This document shows positions 16,726 through 26,126 of a stretch of 58,717 nt of DNA, one piece after another (within the stretch, counting starts at the first letter, position 1; each line of letters begins with the position of its first letter). This DNA is from a bacterium. Its GTDB lineage: Bacteria; UBP6; UBA1177. The stretch covers positions 1 through 58,717 of the forward strand of contig JAFYIZ010000025.1 in assembly GCA_017538365.1 (NCBI GenBank), read 5' to 3'. Both the position numbers and the translations under genes were made by a program. The notes beneath the pieces were generated by a model. It made no database searches. It saw only the letters and a list, made by a program, of their open reading frames with translations, and was not told where the DNA came from.

Positions 16726-17696
16726 AACGCTTTTATTTTTTTCACCATTTCAGGCCAGCATTCATCAGGAATCTTTGCCCCGATTTTCTCAATGACGCAC
16801 GCAGCGAGTATCGTCCCGGCCATTGCACTCTTTTCAAGAGAAAGACCGTTGACGTAACCGTAAAGGAAGCCGGATGCATAAAGGTCTCCGGCACCCGTCG
16901 TATCGACACGTTTTGCATCAACCGGCGGAATAGTCAGCAGATCTTTGCCGCATGCGACTAACGATCCTTTCGGTCCCGTCTTAACGACTGCGATTTTGCA
17001 CATTTCGGCGATTTTCAAAGCGCTTTCTTCAGCCGGAAGACCGGTGAACGAACGTGCCTCTTCCTCGTTTGCAAAAACGATGTCGACATATCTTGAAACT
17101 ATCGACTGCAGAAATCCGAGATTTTCAACAACGACATTGAAACTTGCAAGATCAAGCGAAGTCGTGAGGCCAGCTTCTTTGGCAAGAACAAGAGACCTTT
17201 CGATCAGATCGTGATCCTGAACAAGATAACCTTCGACGTGGAAAAGATCGTGACCTTTGAAAAGATCAACCGAGAGTTCATCCGCAGCAAGTCTTACCGC
17301 AGAACCCAGATAAGTCGCGAAAGTTCTCTCAGAATCAGGCGTGATAAGAGCTATCGCCCTGCCCGTCTGCGGTTCGTCGCGGAAAAGAATCGGATGAATC
17401 GAAGATGCAAGCATATCTTTTTCAAAAATGGAACCGAACTCATCGTTGCTTACCTTGCCGATAAACGAAGTCTCTACTCCGAGTTTTGCAAGGCCGTGAA
17501 TCGTGTTCGATGCGCTGCCGCCGCTCACAAGCGAAAAATCGAGATTTTCAACCGTTTTCAGCACTCTTTCGCTGAATGCGAGATCGACAAGCTGCATACT
17601 TCCTTTTGCAAGACCAAGCTCACTCAGAACGGAATCGCCGGGCAAAGCTACAAGAATATCCAGAAGAGCATTTCCCATGCCGAGGATTTTTTTCAT
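16722..17696 (-). CDS. PfkB-family carbohydrate/nucleoside kinase (adenosine kinase-like)
   Basis: Ribokinase-fold kinase of 324 aa. The N-terminal ILGMGNALLDILV and the GGSASNTIHGLAKLG substrate motif match the adenosine/sugar kinase branch, and DTTGAGDLYASGFLYG is the PfkB signature 2 with the catalytic aspartate. The gene lies 32 bp after a 5'-nucleotidase gene in the same orientation. The nucleotidase could release a nucleoside outside and this kinase could rephosphorylate it in the cytoplasm, so adenosine is a reasonable substrate. Fructose, ribose or inosine cannot be excluded from sequence alone. Confidence 0.88.
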   Translation of the reverse strand: MKKILGMGNALLDILVALPGDSVLSELGLAKGSMQLVDLAFSERVLKTVENLDFSLVSGGSASNTIHGLAKLGVETSFIGKVSNDEFGSIFEKDMLASSIHPILFRDEPQTGRAIALITPDSERTFATYLGSAVRLAADELSVDLFKGHDLFHVEGYLVQDHDLIERSLVLAKEAGLTTSLDLASFNVVVENLGFLQSIVSRYVDIVFANEEEARSFTGLPAEESALKIAEMCKIAVVKTGPKGSLVACGKDLLTIPPVDAKRVDTTGAGDLYASGFLYGYVNGLSLEKSAMAGTILAACVIEKIGAKIPDECWPEMVKKIKAL

Positions 17697-17728
17697 ATTT
17701 GATACCTTTGAAATCTGAATTGAAAGAA

Positions 17729-19285
17729 TTACTTGTTATAAATTTTTATGCGGCCGACTTGTGTTTTTGCGAAAGTTCCGTTCGCCTTCATATAGTCGAC
17801 AAGGATCGAAGAAAGAAGATAAGCGGTGTCTTTCTTTGATTTGATTTCTTTAAGCATCGTGTATCCGTCGCCGCCGTTTGCAATAAACGAGTTGAGAGCG
17901 ACTTTGTATTTTTTCGCCTTTTCGAGCGGTTTGCCTGCGACTTTGACATCAAGCGCATCACCTTTCAAAATCTTCATTTCGATACCGGAAACCTGAAGGA
18001 ATCCGCCTGCACCGACACCTTTCTGAGCAAAGAAATCAAGAATGTCCTGAATCTGAGCACCGGTAAGTTCAGCCGTGTAAACAGTATCCTGGAACGGGAA
18101 AATGCTATAGATGTCTTTTTCTGTAACAGCACCTTTCTTGAGCGACTGTCTGATGCTTCCGCCGTTCAGGAAAGCGATGTCTGCTTTGGTTTTTTCACGC
18201 ATAATGTCGGTGATGATGTCGCCGAGTTCGACCTCTTTCTTTCTTGCGATATCTTCGCTGCCGTCAAGATTTCTGTCGATCGTGCCGATCTGCTTGGTCG
18301 AAAATTCGCATTTGAAACCGTTGAGCATATCGACCATAGCCTTGTTTTCTTTGATCGCTTCGCCGATAAGTTTGGAACCTTTATCCGTTTTTTCCTTGAG
18401 ATTGATCGGGTAAAGTTTGTATTCGGTTTTTACGATTCTGGTGCCCTGGAAGTAGAAATCGATTCTGCCGACCCATTTGCCCAAACCTTCAGTCTGAACG
18501 ATGTAGGTATCGCCGATTTTTACCGGGCTTTCAAGCTGTCTCTGAGTGTGGCCGCCGACGATGAGATCGATGCCCTGAACAGCTTTTGCAAGGTAGTTGT
18601 CACCTTCGTAGCCGTCAAAACTTTTGTCGCTGTCGTAGAAACCGAGGTGGCTGAGAACGATAATGACATCGTTTTTCTTCTTCAGAATCGGAACCCACAT
18701 TTTTGCGGTTTCGATAGGATCGCTCATCGTAAGGTTTCCTTTGATGCCCTGGCTCGAAATGCTTTCGGTTTCACGAGTCGTAAGACCGAGAACGGCAACT
18801 TTGAGTCCGTCATCCATCTTCTTTTCGATGTAGTTTTTACCAACAGACTCTTCACCGCCTTCTTTGTACATATTTGCACTGAGGAACGGGAATTTTGCCG
18901 TTTCCTGCATTTTTTTGAAAGCGTCGAAACCGAAGTCGAATTCGTGGTTTCCGATAGTCATTGCGTCGTAACCGACAAGGTTCATACCTTCTACCATCGG
19001 GATATTTTCACAGATATTGCTTCTCGGATCGCCGAGCGTGATGTCGCCGGCACTGAGAACTAAAACACTTCCGCCTTTGCCCTGAACTTCGGCCCTGATG
19101 TCGTCCACAAGAGTCTTCTGAGCTGCAAGACCGCCGATTCCCTGATTGTGCGGCTCGTCAAATTTCCAAGCCATACCGTGAGAATCATTGGTAAAAATAA
19201 CTGTGAGCAGACGATCTTTGTTGTCTGCGCCGAAAACCGTCATAACTAAAAGAATGCAAAAAACAGCAACGAGAAATTTTCTCAT
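17729..19285 (-). CDS. Secreted 5'-nucleotidase / UDP-sugar hydrolase (UshA family)
   Basis: Periplasmic metallophosphoesterase of 518 aa with a clear Sec signal peptide (FLVAVFCILLVMTVFG, cleavage near residue 20). The N-terminal calcineurin-type domain shows TNDSHG, GDITLGDP, GNHEFDFG, LSHLG and GGHTQ metal motifs; the C-terminal 5'-nucleotidase domain carries FLNGGSIR and GGDGYTM. It releases nucleosides from nucleotides for salvage. The start overlaps the stop of the gamma-carbonic anhydrase gene (ATGA). A second family member with a membrane anchor lies at 45921-47711. The downstream PfkB kinase could complete a salvage pathway. Confidence 0.93.
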   Translation of the reverse strand: MRKFLVAVFCILLVMTVFGADNKDRLLTVIFTNDSHGMAWKFDEPHNQGIGGLAAQKTLVDDIRAEVQGKGGSVLVLSAGDITLGDPRSNICENIPMVEGMNLVGYDAMTIGNHEFDFGFDAFKKMQETAKFPFLSANMYKEGGEESVGKNYIEKKMDDGLKVAVLGLTTRETESISSQGIKGNLTMSDPIETAKMWVPILKKKNDVIIVLSHLGFYDSDKSFDGYEGDNYLAKAVQGIDLIVGGHTQRQLESPVKIGDTYIVQTEGLGKWVGRIDFYFQGTRIVKTEYKLYPINLKEKTDKGSKLIGEAIKENKAMVDMLNGFKCEFSTKQIGTIDRNLDGSEDIARKKEVELGDIITDIMREKTKADIAFLNGGSIRQSLKKGAVTEKDIYSIFPFQDTVYTAELTGAQIQDILDFFAQKGVGAGGFLQVSGIEMKILKGDALDVKVAGKPLEKAKKYKVALNSFIANGGDGYTMLKEIKSKKDTAYLLSSILVDYMKANGTFAKTQVGRIKIYNK

Positions 19286-19872
19286 TTTACGCCCCCTGAT
19301 TTATCAAATGTTAAACTTTCGATGACCCGTTTCATATCAGCCGCACAATATATTGAATCTTTTGAAGAAGTCAAATAGTTACGCGCATATCTTGCATAAT
19401 TCTGTGCAGACTTTTTCAAACCTTCGATCTCTTCAGCCGTAACTTCGCGTTTTATTTTGGCTGGATTGCCCGCTACGAGAACGCCTTCGGGGATTTCCGT
19501 GCCACCCAGAAGAACCGAATTTGCAGCAATTATCGAGTTTTTCCCGATTTTGCATCCGTCGAGAACGACCGCTCCCATTCCGATAAGAACGTTTTCTGCG
19601 ATTATCGAACCGTGGATCACGGCGTTGTGACCGACCGTAACGTCGTCTCCGATGACTGTCGGATAAAGTGCCGTCGTAACATGGATCGTCGCATTGTCCT
19701 GAATGTTCGTCCTTTTTCCGATTTTGATGCTGTTGACGTCTCCGCGGACGACCGCGCCGAACCAGATGCCGCTTTCGGCTCCTATAGTTACATCACCGAT
19801 TACGTCGGCGGTTTTGAAAATCACCGCTTCAGGATCGATATTCGGAATTTTCTCAAGATAGTTTGTTATCAT
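19282..19872 (-). CDS. Gamma-class carbonic anhydrase-like hexapeptide protein
   Basis: Left-handed beta-helix protein of 196 aa from the gamma-carbonic anhydrase/YrdA/PaaY family. Hexapeptide repeats run from about residue 20 to 145, and the zinc-binding histidines are visible in NATIHVTT and GHNAVIHG. A C-terminal helix (AEEIEGLKKSAQNYARYARNY) is usual for the family. I take the ATG at 19872, with GAAGGAG upstream; an in-frame extension to 19932 is lysine-rich and overlaps the neighbour. The start overlaps the preceding gene by 20 bp and the stop overlaps the nucleotidase start. Whether it hydrates CO2 or is an inactive family member is not decidable here. Confidence 0.88.
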   Translation of the reverse strand: MITNYLEKIPNIDPEAVIFKTADVIGDVTIGAESGIWFGAVVRGDVNSIKIGKRTNIQDNATIHVTTALYPTVIGDDVTVGHNAVIHGSIIAENVLIGMGAVVLDGCKIGKNSIIAANSVLLGGTEIPEGVLVAGNPAKIKREVTAEEIEGLKKSAQNYARYARNYLTSSKDSIYCAADMKRVIESLTFDKSGGVK

Positions 19873-20272
19873 TTTTTTCTCCTTCTTTTTCTTTATCTTC
19901 ATCTTCAAATTCTTCCAGAACTTTGTCGGCATCGCTTTTTACAGCGACCAGCGAGGATGAAAGCAGCAGCAGTCCGATGATGGAAAGCACCGCAAAAATA
20001 GAAGGCGCGTGCTCGGCCTGAGAAAGCCTGTTGGATGCCGCCATGCATTTCCGCGCAATCTTTTTCTGCTCTTCATAACTCAGATCCTTCCATGAATCTG
20101 GCGCCTTGTCGGCAAAGCATGTTCCGCTTGCTTTAAGCTCTTCGTACTCGGCCCGCGCGTCGTCTCTTGCATACAGCATCCAGCAGAGCGCAACGATGCT
20201 GACTACCGAAATAATCAGACCGTAAAAGCCTCTTCTTGTTCCCAAAACACGTTTTTTAAGAGAGTTTTCCAT
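19853..20272 (-). CDS. Hypothetical small membrane protein
   Basis: Protein of 139 aa that I do not recognise. It has two membrane helices (about 14-36, FYGLIISVVSIVALCWMLYA, and about 92-112, IFAVLSIIGLLLLSSSL) around a loop with two cysteines (GTCFADKAP, ARKCMAASN) that could pair if it faces the periplasm. The tail is highly charged (FEDEDKEKEGEKND). A GGAGG site directly precedes the ATG and overlaps the end of the SNF2 gene, so the gene looks real and coupled to its neighbours. No function is suggested. Confidence 0.7.
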   Translation of the reverse strand: MENSLKKRVLGTRRGFYGLIISVVSIVALCWMLYARDDARAEYEELKASGTCFADKAPDSWKDLSYEEQKKIARKCMAASNRLSQAEHAPSIFAVLSIIGLLLLSSSLVAVKSDADKVLEEFEDEDKEKEGEKNDNKLS

Positions 20273-20280
20273 GTAACCTC

Positions 20281-23187
20281 CTATTCAAATGCCAGATCGG
20301 CAACCATTCTTACAAAGTCTTCACTCGGTTCTTTCAGGCTCTGCGAAAGGAAAAAGTCGATCATTCCGCGCTTTTTCTGGTGCAGGTTGAGAATTTTTTC
20401 TTCGATCGTTCCCTTTGAGTAAAGCTTTGTAACAACGACTTTTTTAGTCTGACCGATCCTGTGGGCGCGCGACCATGCCTGCTCTTCTACTGCGGGATTC
20501 CACCAGGGATCGACAATGATTACATGATCCGCTCCGGTGAGATTTAAGCCCACGCCACCGACTTTGAGACTGAGCAGAAACGCATTTTTCTCGCCGTTAT
20601 TGAACTTTTCGACAAGTTCCATGCGCTCTTTCGTGTCGCCGTCCATATAAAAATATTCCGTTCCGTCAGCACGGAAAGCAGTTTCAATTATTTTGAGCAT
20701 CTTCACATACTGGCTGAAAATCAGCACTCTGCCGCCGCCTGAGAAAATCTCTTCGCAAAGTTCCCGCACAGCAGCAATTTTTCCGGAAAGTTCCGGATCA
20801 AGCACACCTTCTGTCGCAAGAGAAGGATGGTCTGCGGCAAGTCTGAGCTTTGAAAGCAGAGCCAGAATCTCGATTTTGTTTATCGAGTCTCCGCGGTCGA
20901 TAAATTCAGCCTTTCCCCTGAGCATCGCAGAAAGGTAAACATCTTTCTGTTTCGGCGTCATTTCGACCGGACACTCCTTGATTATAAGCTCTGGAAGCTC
21001 GTCCAGAATCTCGTTTTTAAGGCGTCGCAGAATAAACGGAGCCGTTTTTTTGCGGAGAATATCAAGTTCCTCGTTGTTCCCGATCTTCTCCATTTTGTCG
21101 ACATCCTTTCTGCTGCCGAGATAGTCCGGCATGATGAAGTGGAAAATGCTCCAAAGGTCGCTCACATGGTTTTCAAGCGGCGTTCCGGTGAGGGCAAAAC
21201 GGTGCTTCGAATTGAGCGAATTGAGTATTCTGAAGCGCTTCGTATTGTTGTTTTTGATCTGCTGCGCCTCGTCGATGATTATCGTCTCGAAAAATTTGTC
21301 CTTTACCAGCGAAAAATCGTTGATAATGACAGAATACGACGTGATTATGAGCTCTTTTCCTATGCTTTTCCACTTTGCGACCCTCTCTTCCGGCTTGAGC
21401 GAATCGATGACCGTACGCTTCATGCCGGGGAAGAACTTATCAATCTCGCGGTCCCAGCTCCAGACAAGGGTTTTAGGGCAGACAACAATGGAGGGCATAT
21501 CACCCGTTTCCGATTTTATCATGCAGAGAGACTGAAGCGTTTTGCCGAGACCCATTTCGTCGGCAAGAACACCGCCCAGACCTAACGCTTTGAGAAGCGA
21601 CATCCACCTGAAACCTTCGATCTGATACTTTCTGAGCGGAATTCCCTTGAGATGCGTCTCGTCAGGATGCGGAAGTTCCCCTTTTGCCAGTGAATCAAAA
21701 ATCGAGATATATTTCTTTTTCGCTTCGGCTGAACCCGTGAAATTTTTAAGAATTTTCCTGTTTTTAGCCTTTAAAAGCCCGACAAGGTTCGCGACCGGAA
21801 GTTTTTCGCCGTCGGTATAAAGCGCCGAACCTATCATATCTGCGACTTTTGCAAGAAAATCTGAGCTGTTTTCAAGAATCACAGGTTTTCCTTCGGTATC
21901 GTTTACTACCGGTTCTTCGATGCCGCGCTCGAACTGCTTGACAGCTTCAACAAGCGACGATGACGGAATAAAATCTGACATCTGCGGCAGTTTGATGTTG
22001 AACGAAAACCACTGTTCGTCCGAATTTACGTCAAGAACTATCTCCGACTTTTCTGCTGCCGCCTGCGGGATGTTGACCTTTTTGATCTCCTGCTCGTTTA
22101 CGACCGTACCTATCTGCGAAAGAGCGCTTTCGGGCGAAATTATCCTCGAATATTCCTGCATCGGAACGACGTATGAATTTTTGAAAAGCCTGAAACCGTC
22201 ACTGGCGAGAGCCGACTTTATATTTTTGACAAGCTGAGGATCAATCGAATAGATGCGCCCGTTTACCGGATACTTCTGCTCGAGATTCTTTTTTCTCGGC
22301 TGAAATTCGATCGACGTTCTGCCGTTTTTAAGAAAGATCTTCAGGAAGACTTTTCCTTCGCGAAGCTCTGTCTTGAAAACGACATTCGTGTTTTCGTCAA
22401 GCTCTATTTTCTTGAGGTTGAAGACGCCGCTCAGCACAACTTCGGGGCTTAAACTGTCGCTGAGATCGGAAACCGCTTTGATGAGAGCCTCTTTTCTGGA
22501 ATAACCTATCGTTTTTCCGACAAGAGCAGAAACTGTGTCTCTGATCCCTGCCGGGAAACGCCATACAGCACCTTCGTCACAGTCGATTGCAACACCGTTT
22601 TTTTCGGAATAAAAAACACTTTCCGGCATTGAAAAATCAATTCCCTCGGAATCGACATCGTACGAAAGAATCAGCGGATGTTCAGCCGGAAAAAGCTGGA
22701 GCTGCCCCAGAACGAACTTTTCAGGATAAAGCGAAACCAGAAGAAGCGGATCTTCGCCTGCAAAAAGCGAAGAGAGCCTTTTGAGCTGAAGATCGCCGCC
22801 GTTTTCGATTTTTACCGAGCTGCTTTTTCTGTCGAGCAGAAGTTTGAAAGGAGCCTCTGCCTTGTGAGTATCCTTTTTCACGTTGAAGCGCGAAAGCTGT
22901 TCCGAAATATCGGTGTTATCCATCGAGAGATCGTTGAAAGCAAGCGCGACGCCGACAACATGAGCACAGATACCGTCACTGTGGCATGAACAGACACTGT
23001 TGAAAAGATTGCCGAACTCGTCTATTTCGAGTCTGACATCGCATCCGCCCGCAGAACCCTGCACGAACGTGATTCCCTCTTTGACAGATACCGAAAGTAT
23101 CATTGTGGAATTCTGCCCGTGCAGAGCGCATCCGTCGAAATACGAATCGGAAGCTACAAGATCTGCAAGGCGGATAACGACAGACAT
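20281..23187 (-). CDS. SNF2-family helicase/ATPase with N-terminal SWIM zinc finger
   Basis: Large DNA/RNA-dependent ATPase of 968 aa. A SWIM-type zinc finger lies near residues 50-80 (CSCHSDGICAHVVG: C-x-C...C-x-H). A long middle region (about 100-480) matches the bacterial SNF2-associated layout. The ATPase core begins near 520 with LADEMGLGKTLQSL (Walker A), then IIIDEAQQIKN (Walker B), LTGTPLENH, and the C-terminal lobe with ILIFSQYVKM-like and WSRAHRIGQ motifs. Bacterial relatives (RapA/HepA-like) remodel RNA polymerase or DNA complexes; the exact role is not known. It lies 16 bp after the pyrophosphatase gene with no strong ribosome-binding site. Confidence 0.9.
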   Translation of the reverse strand: MSVVIRLADLVASDSYFDGCALHGQNSTMILSVSVKEGITFVQGSAGGCDVRLEIDEFGNLFNSVCSCHSDGICAHVVGVALAFNDLSMDNTDISEQLSRFNVKKDTHKAEAPFKLLLDRKSSSVKIENGGDLQLKRLSSLFAGEDPLLLVSLYPEKFVLGQLQLFPAEHPLILSYDVDSEGIDFSMPESVFYSEKNGVAIDCDEGAVWRFPAGIRDTVSALVGKTIGYSRKEALIKAVSDLSDSLSPEVVLSGVFNLKKIELDENTNVVFKTELREGKVFLKIFLKNGRTSIEFQPRKKNLEQKYPVNGRIYSIDPQLVKNIKSALASDGFRLFKNSYVVPMQEYSRIISPESALSQIGTVVNEQEIKKVNIPQAAAEKSEIVLDVNSDEQWFSFNIKLPQMSDFIPSSSLVEAVKQFERGIEEPVVNDTEGKPVILENSSDFLAKVADMIGSALYTDGEKLPVANLVGLLKAKNRKILKNFTGSAEAKKKYISIFDSLAKGELPHPDETHLKGIPLRKYQIEGFRWMSLLKALGLGGVLADEMGLGKTLQSLCMIKSETGDMPSIVVCPKTLVWSWDREIDKFFPGMKRTVIDSLKPEERVAKWKSIGKELIITSYSVIINDFSLVKDKFFETIIIDEAQQIKNNNTKRFRILNSLNSKHRFALTGTPLENHVSDLWSIFHFIMPDYLGSRKDVDKMEKIGNNEELDILRKKTAPFILRRLKNEILDELPELIIKECPVEMTPKQKDVYLSAMLRGKAEFIDRGDSINKIEILALLSKLRLAADHPSLATEGVLDPELSGKIAAVRELCEEIFSGGGRVLIFSQYVKMLKIIETAFRADGTEYFYMDGDTKERMELVEKFNNGEKNAFLLSLKVGGVGLNLTGADHVIIVDPWWNPAVEEQAWSRAHRIGQTKKVVVTKLYSKGTIEEKILNLHQKKRGMIDFFLSQSLKEPSEDFVRMVADLAFE

Positions 23188-23203
23188 TTTTTCAAGAATT
23201 AAA

Positions 23204-25396
23204 TTACATCAGATGGAAAGCAACGGTAAGACCGGCCATAACGATCGAAACCATGCTCATGAGCTTGATAAGGATGTTGAGTGACGGACCCGATGTATCT
23301 TTGAAAGGATCACCGACTGTATCGCCGACATCTGTAGCTTTGTGGCAGTCGGAACCTTTGCCGCCGAGGTTTCCTTCTTCGACATACTTTTTCGCGTTGT
23401 CCCATGCACCGCCGGCATTAGCCATAAATACTGCAAGGACGAAACCTGCTGAAAGTCCGCCGATAAGAAGACCGAGCACACCGCCGACACCGAGAAGAAG
23501 ACCGGTTACGACCGGAACAACAATTGCCAGAATCGAAGGAAGAAGCATCTCGTGCTGAGCACCTTTCGTTGAAATAGCAACACAGCGCTCGTAGTCGGGT
23601 TCAGCCTTTCCTTCAAGGATTCCCGTGATTGTGCTGAACTGACGGCGGACTTCCTCAACCATTTTCTGAGCAGCTCTGCCGACAGCGTTCATCGTAAGGC
23701 CGCAGAATACAAACGCCATCATAGCGCCTACGAAAACACCTACGAGAACGATCGGGTTCATAAGGTTTACGTTGTATGCATTCATGAAGTCAATAAGTGT
23801 CGCTTCTGCTGCTGCAATGCCGTTCGGAAGAGCTTCGCCGGTACGAACGAGTGCGATCTTGATCTCTTCAACGTAGGAAGCAAGAAGAGCGAGAGCGGTA
23901 AGAGCAGCCGAGCCGATTGCGAAACCTTTGCCCGTTGCAGCCGTCGTGTTGCCGAGTGCGTCGAGAGCATCAGTGCGCTGACGGACTTCAGGTTCGAGAC
24001 CGCTCATTTCAGCGTTTCCGCCTGCGTTGTCGGCGATAGGACCGTAAGCATCAGTTGCAAGCGTAATACCGAGAGTCGAAAGCATACCGACTGCAGCGAT
24101 ACCGATTCCGTAGAGACCCTGTGAAAGGTTTGCAGCGTTGAATGCAAGTTCAAAGCCGTTTGCACAGAGGTATGAAAGAATGATTGCTACACCGACCGTA
24201 ACGACCGGAATAGCAGTCGAAAGCATACCGAGACCAAGACCGGAAATGATTACTGTTGCAGGTCCGGTTGTCGAACTTTCAGCAACCTTCTGAGTCGGTC
24301 TGTATGACTGTGAAGTGTAGTATTCCGTGAATTTTCCGATAACTACACCTGCAATAAGTCCGACTACGACAGAAAGAGAAGTCTGCCACCAGCGGTTGTC
24401 GGCAGTTCCGAAAAGTCCTGCAAAAATGCAGAATGTCGCAACGGCGATAAGGACCGCTGCAGTGTTCGTTCCGCGGCTGAGTGCGGAAAGAAGGTTCTTC
24501 ATGTTCGCATTTTCTTTCGTTTTGACGAGGAAAATACCGATAATCGAAAGAAGAACACCGATTGCCGCGATCATCATCGGAGCAAGAACTGCTTTAAGCT
24601 GCATATCGCCCTTGAATGCCGCTGCACCGAGAGCCATCGTAGCAAGAATCGATCCTGCGTATGATTCGTAAAGGTCTGCACCCATACCTGCAACGTCGCC
24701 TACGTTGTCGCCTACGTTGTCAGCGATGGTAGCGGGGTTACGCGGGTCATCTTCAGGAATGTTGTATTCCGTCTTTCCGACGAGGTCAGCACCGACATCA
24801 GCTGCTTTCGTGTAGATACCGCCGCCGACTCTTGCGAAAAGAGCCTGAGTTGAAGCACCCATTCCGAAAGTAAGCATCGTGGTCGTGATCGTGATCAGAT
24901 CAGCCTTAGCACCGACAAGCTCAAGAAGTCCGGTATTGTTGAGAACTATGAACCAGAGCGAAACGTCAAGCAGAGCAAGACCGACAACAACAAGACCCAT
25001 GACTGCTCCCGAACGGAAAGCAACCTGAAGACCGCTGTTGAGGCTTTTTCTAGCTGCGTTAGCTGTGCGGGCAGAAGCGTAGGTAGCCGTTTTCATTCCG
25101 AAGAAACCGGCAAGACCGCTGAAGAAACCGCCGGTGAGGAATGCGAACCATACGATACCGTTCTGAAGCTTGAAAATCGCCATAACAGCAAAAATAACCG
25201 TCAAAACGCAGAAAACAATCGTTACGACTTTGTACTGCTGTTTGAGGTAAGCCATAGCACCGCGTCTTACATAAGCCGCGATTTTTTTCATCGTGTCCGT
25301 TCCTTCGTCTTCCTTCATCATCTGTTTGAAGAAGAAGAAAGCGAATGCAAGAGCGAGAACGGAAGCGCCCAAAACCAGAAAAACAAGATTTGACAT
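23204..25396 (-). CDS. hppA: Membrane-bound ion-pumping pyrophosphatase, potassium-dependent type
   Basis: Integral membrane enzyme of 730 aa with about 16 helices that hydrolyses pyrophosphate and pumps H+ or Na+ out of the cytoplasm. The active-site signature DVGADLVGKTE is intact, as are ADNVGDNVGDVAGMGAD, DAYGPIADNAGG and the C-terminal DVGDTVGDPFKDTSGP. In the motif GNTTAATGKG the residue after GNTT is alanine, the form of K+-dependent enzymes; K+-independent enzymes have lysine. This group includes both H+ and Na+ pumps, so the ion is open. AGGAGG stands just before the ATG. It would recover energy from biosynthetic pyrophosphate, common in energy-limited anaerobes. Confidence 0.95.
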   Translation of the reverse strand: MSNLVFLVLGASVLALAFAFFFFKQMMKEDEGTDTMKKIAAYVRRGAMAYLKQQYKVVTIVFCVLTVIFAVMAIFKLQNGIVWFAFLTGGFFSGLAGFFGMKTATYASARTANAARKSLNSGLQVAFRSGAVMGLVVVGLALLDVSLWFIVLNNTGLLELVGAKADLITITTTMLTFGMGASTQALFARVGGGIYTKAADVGADLVGKTEYNIPEDDPRNPATIADNVGDNVGDVAGMGADLYESYAGSILATMALGAAAFKGDMQLKAVLAPMMIAAIGVLLSIIGIFLVKTKENANMKNLLSALSRGTNTAAVLIAVATFCIFAGLFGTADNRWWQTSLSVVVGLIAGVVIGKFTEYYTSQSYRPTQKVAESSTTGPATVIISGLGLGMLSTAIPVVTVGVAIILSYLCANGFELAFNAANLSQGLYGIGIAAVGMLSTLGITLATDAYGPIADNAGGNAEMSGLEPEVRQRTDALDALGNTTAATGKGFAIGSAALTALALLASYVEEIKIALVRTGEALPNGIAAAEATLIDFMNAYNVNLMNPIVLVGVFVGAMMAFVFCGLTMNAVGRAAQKMVEEVRRQFSTITGILEGKAEPDYERCVAISTKGAQHEMLLPSILAIVVPVVTGLLLGVGGVLGLLIGGLSAGFVLAVFMANAGGAWDNAKKYVEEGNLGGKGSDCHKATDVGDTVGDPFKDTSGPSLNILIKLMSMVSIVMAGLTVAFHLM

Positions 25397-25466
25397 AAAA
25401 GCCTCCTAAAATAACAAAAAAAGACCGTTCAAAAAAATGCGCCGTATTTAACGACTTTTTTCTGAA

Positions 25467-26126
25467 TTAAGCAAATATATTTTTTATTAAAGCACGGATT
25501 TCTCTGAAAAAGGCAATCAGAGCAAGAACGAGGAAAAACAAAATGTAAAAAAGGCTGTATGCAACATGGTCAGGCAGCGGCAGAGTAAAATGAGAAAACG
25601 AAGGATGGTTGGGATTCACGGCAAACCATGAAAATCCGAGGCAGAAAAACGAAGTATATGTCGAAAAAACCGCCGCGCAGGCAGATCTCAGCACTTTCCC
25701 TGAAAGCAGAAAACCCAAAGCGAAAGAGCCTGAAAGCAGCAGCACGAGTTCTGGAAACATCGGCCAGTCGTACTCATGAACTGCAAGCAGTGTAATCATA
25801 TCAAACGCGACCTGTTTTACAGAAACCGGATTTATGAAGTTGAGATGCCACTTGTGATCCATCAGAAGTGAATAAAGCATCGGAATATAAGTGAGAAATC
25901 CGCCTAAAAACAAAACCGGAAGATCGCTGTTTTTCAGTTTAAGGATGTATTTGAAGCCTATGACGAAAAACATCAGCACGCAGTTGAACCAGAAAAGCTG
26001 CATAATGAATATCCAGATCATCGCCTCCTGCATTTCAACGGCAATTCTTACGAGAATCAGGACTTCATAAATCAGAAAGGCAACCCAAAGAGGGATTTTA
26101 TTTATTTTTGCGATCAGATTTTTCAC
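25467..26126 (-). CDS. Hypothetical polytopic membrane protein
   Basis: Protein of 219 aa with about six hydrophobic segments and few charged loops (WVAFLIYEVLILV near the N terminus, HVAYSLFYILFFLVLALIAFF at the C terminus). I recognise no family. Translation appears to begin at a GTG at 26126 that overlaps the stop of fmt (GTGA), so it is coupled to fmt. The 70-bp gap before the pyrophosphatase gene contains only AT-rich sequence and the AGGAGG site of that gene. Confidence 0.7.
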   Translation of the reverse strand: MKNLIAKINKIPLWVAFLIYEVLILVRIAVEMQEAMIWIFIMQLFWFNCVLMFFVIGFKYILKLKNSDLPVLFLGGFLTYIPMLYSLLMDHKWHLNFINPVSVKQVAFDMITLLAVHEYDWPMFPELVLLLSGSFALGFLLSGKVLRSACAAVFSTYTSFFCLGFSWFAVNPNHPSFSHFTLPLPDHVAYSLFYILFFLVLALIAFFREIRALIKNIFA

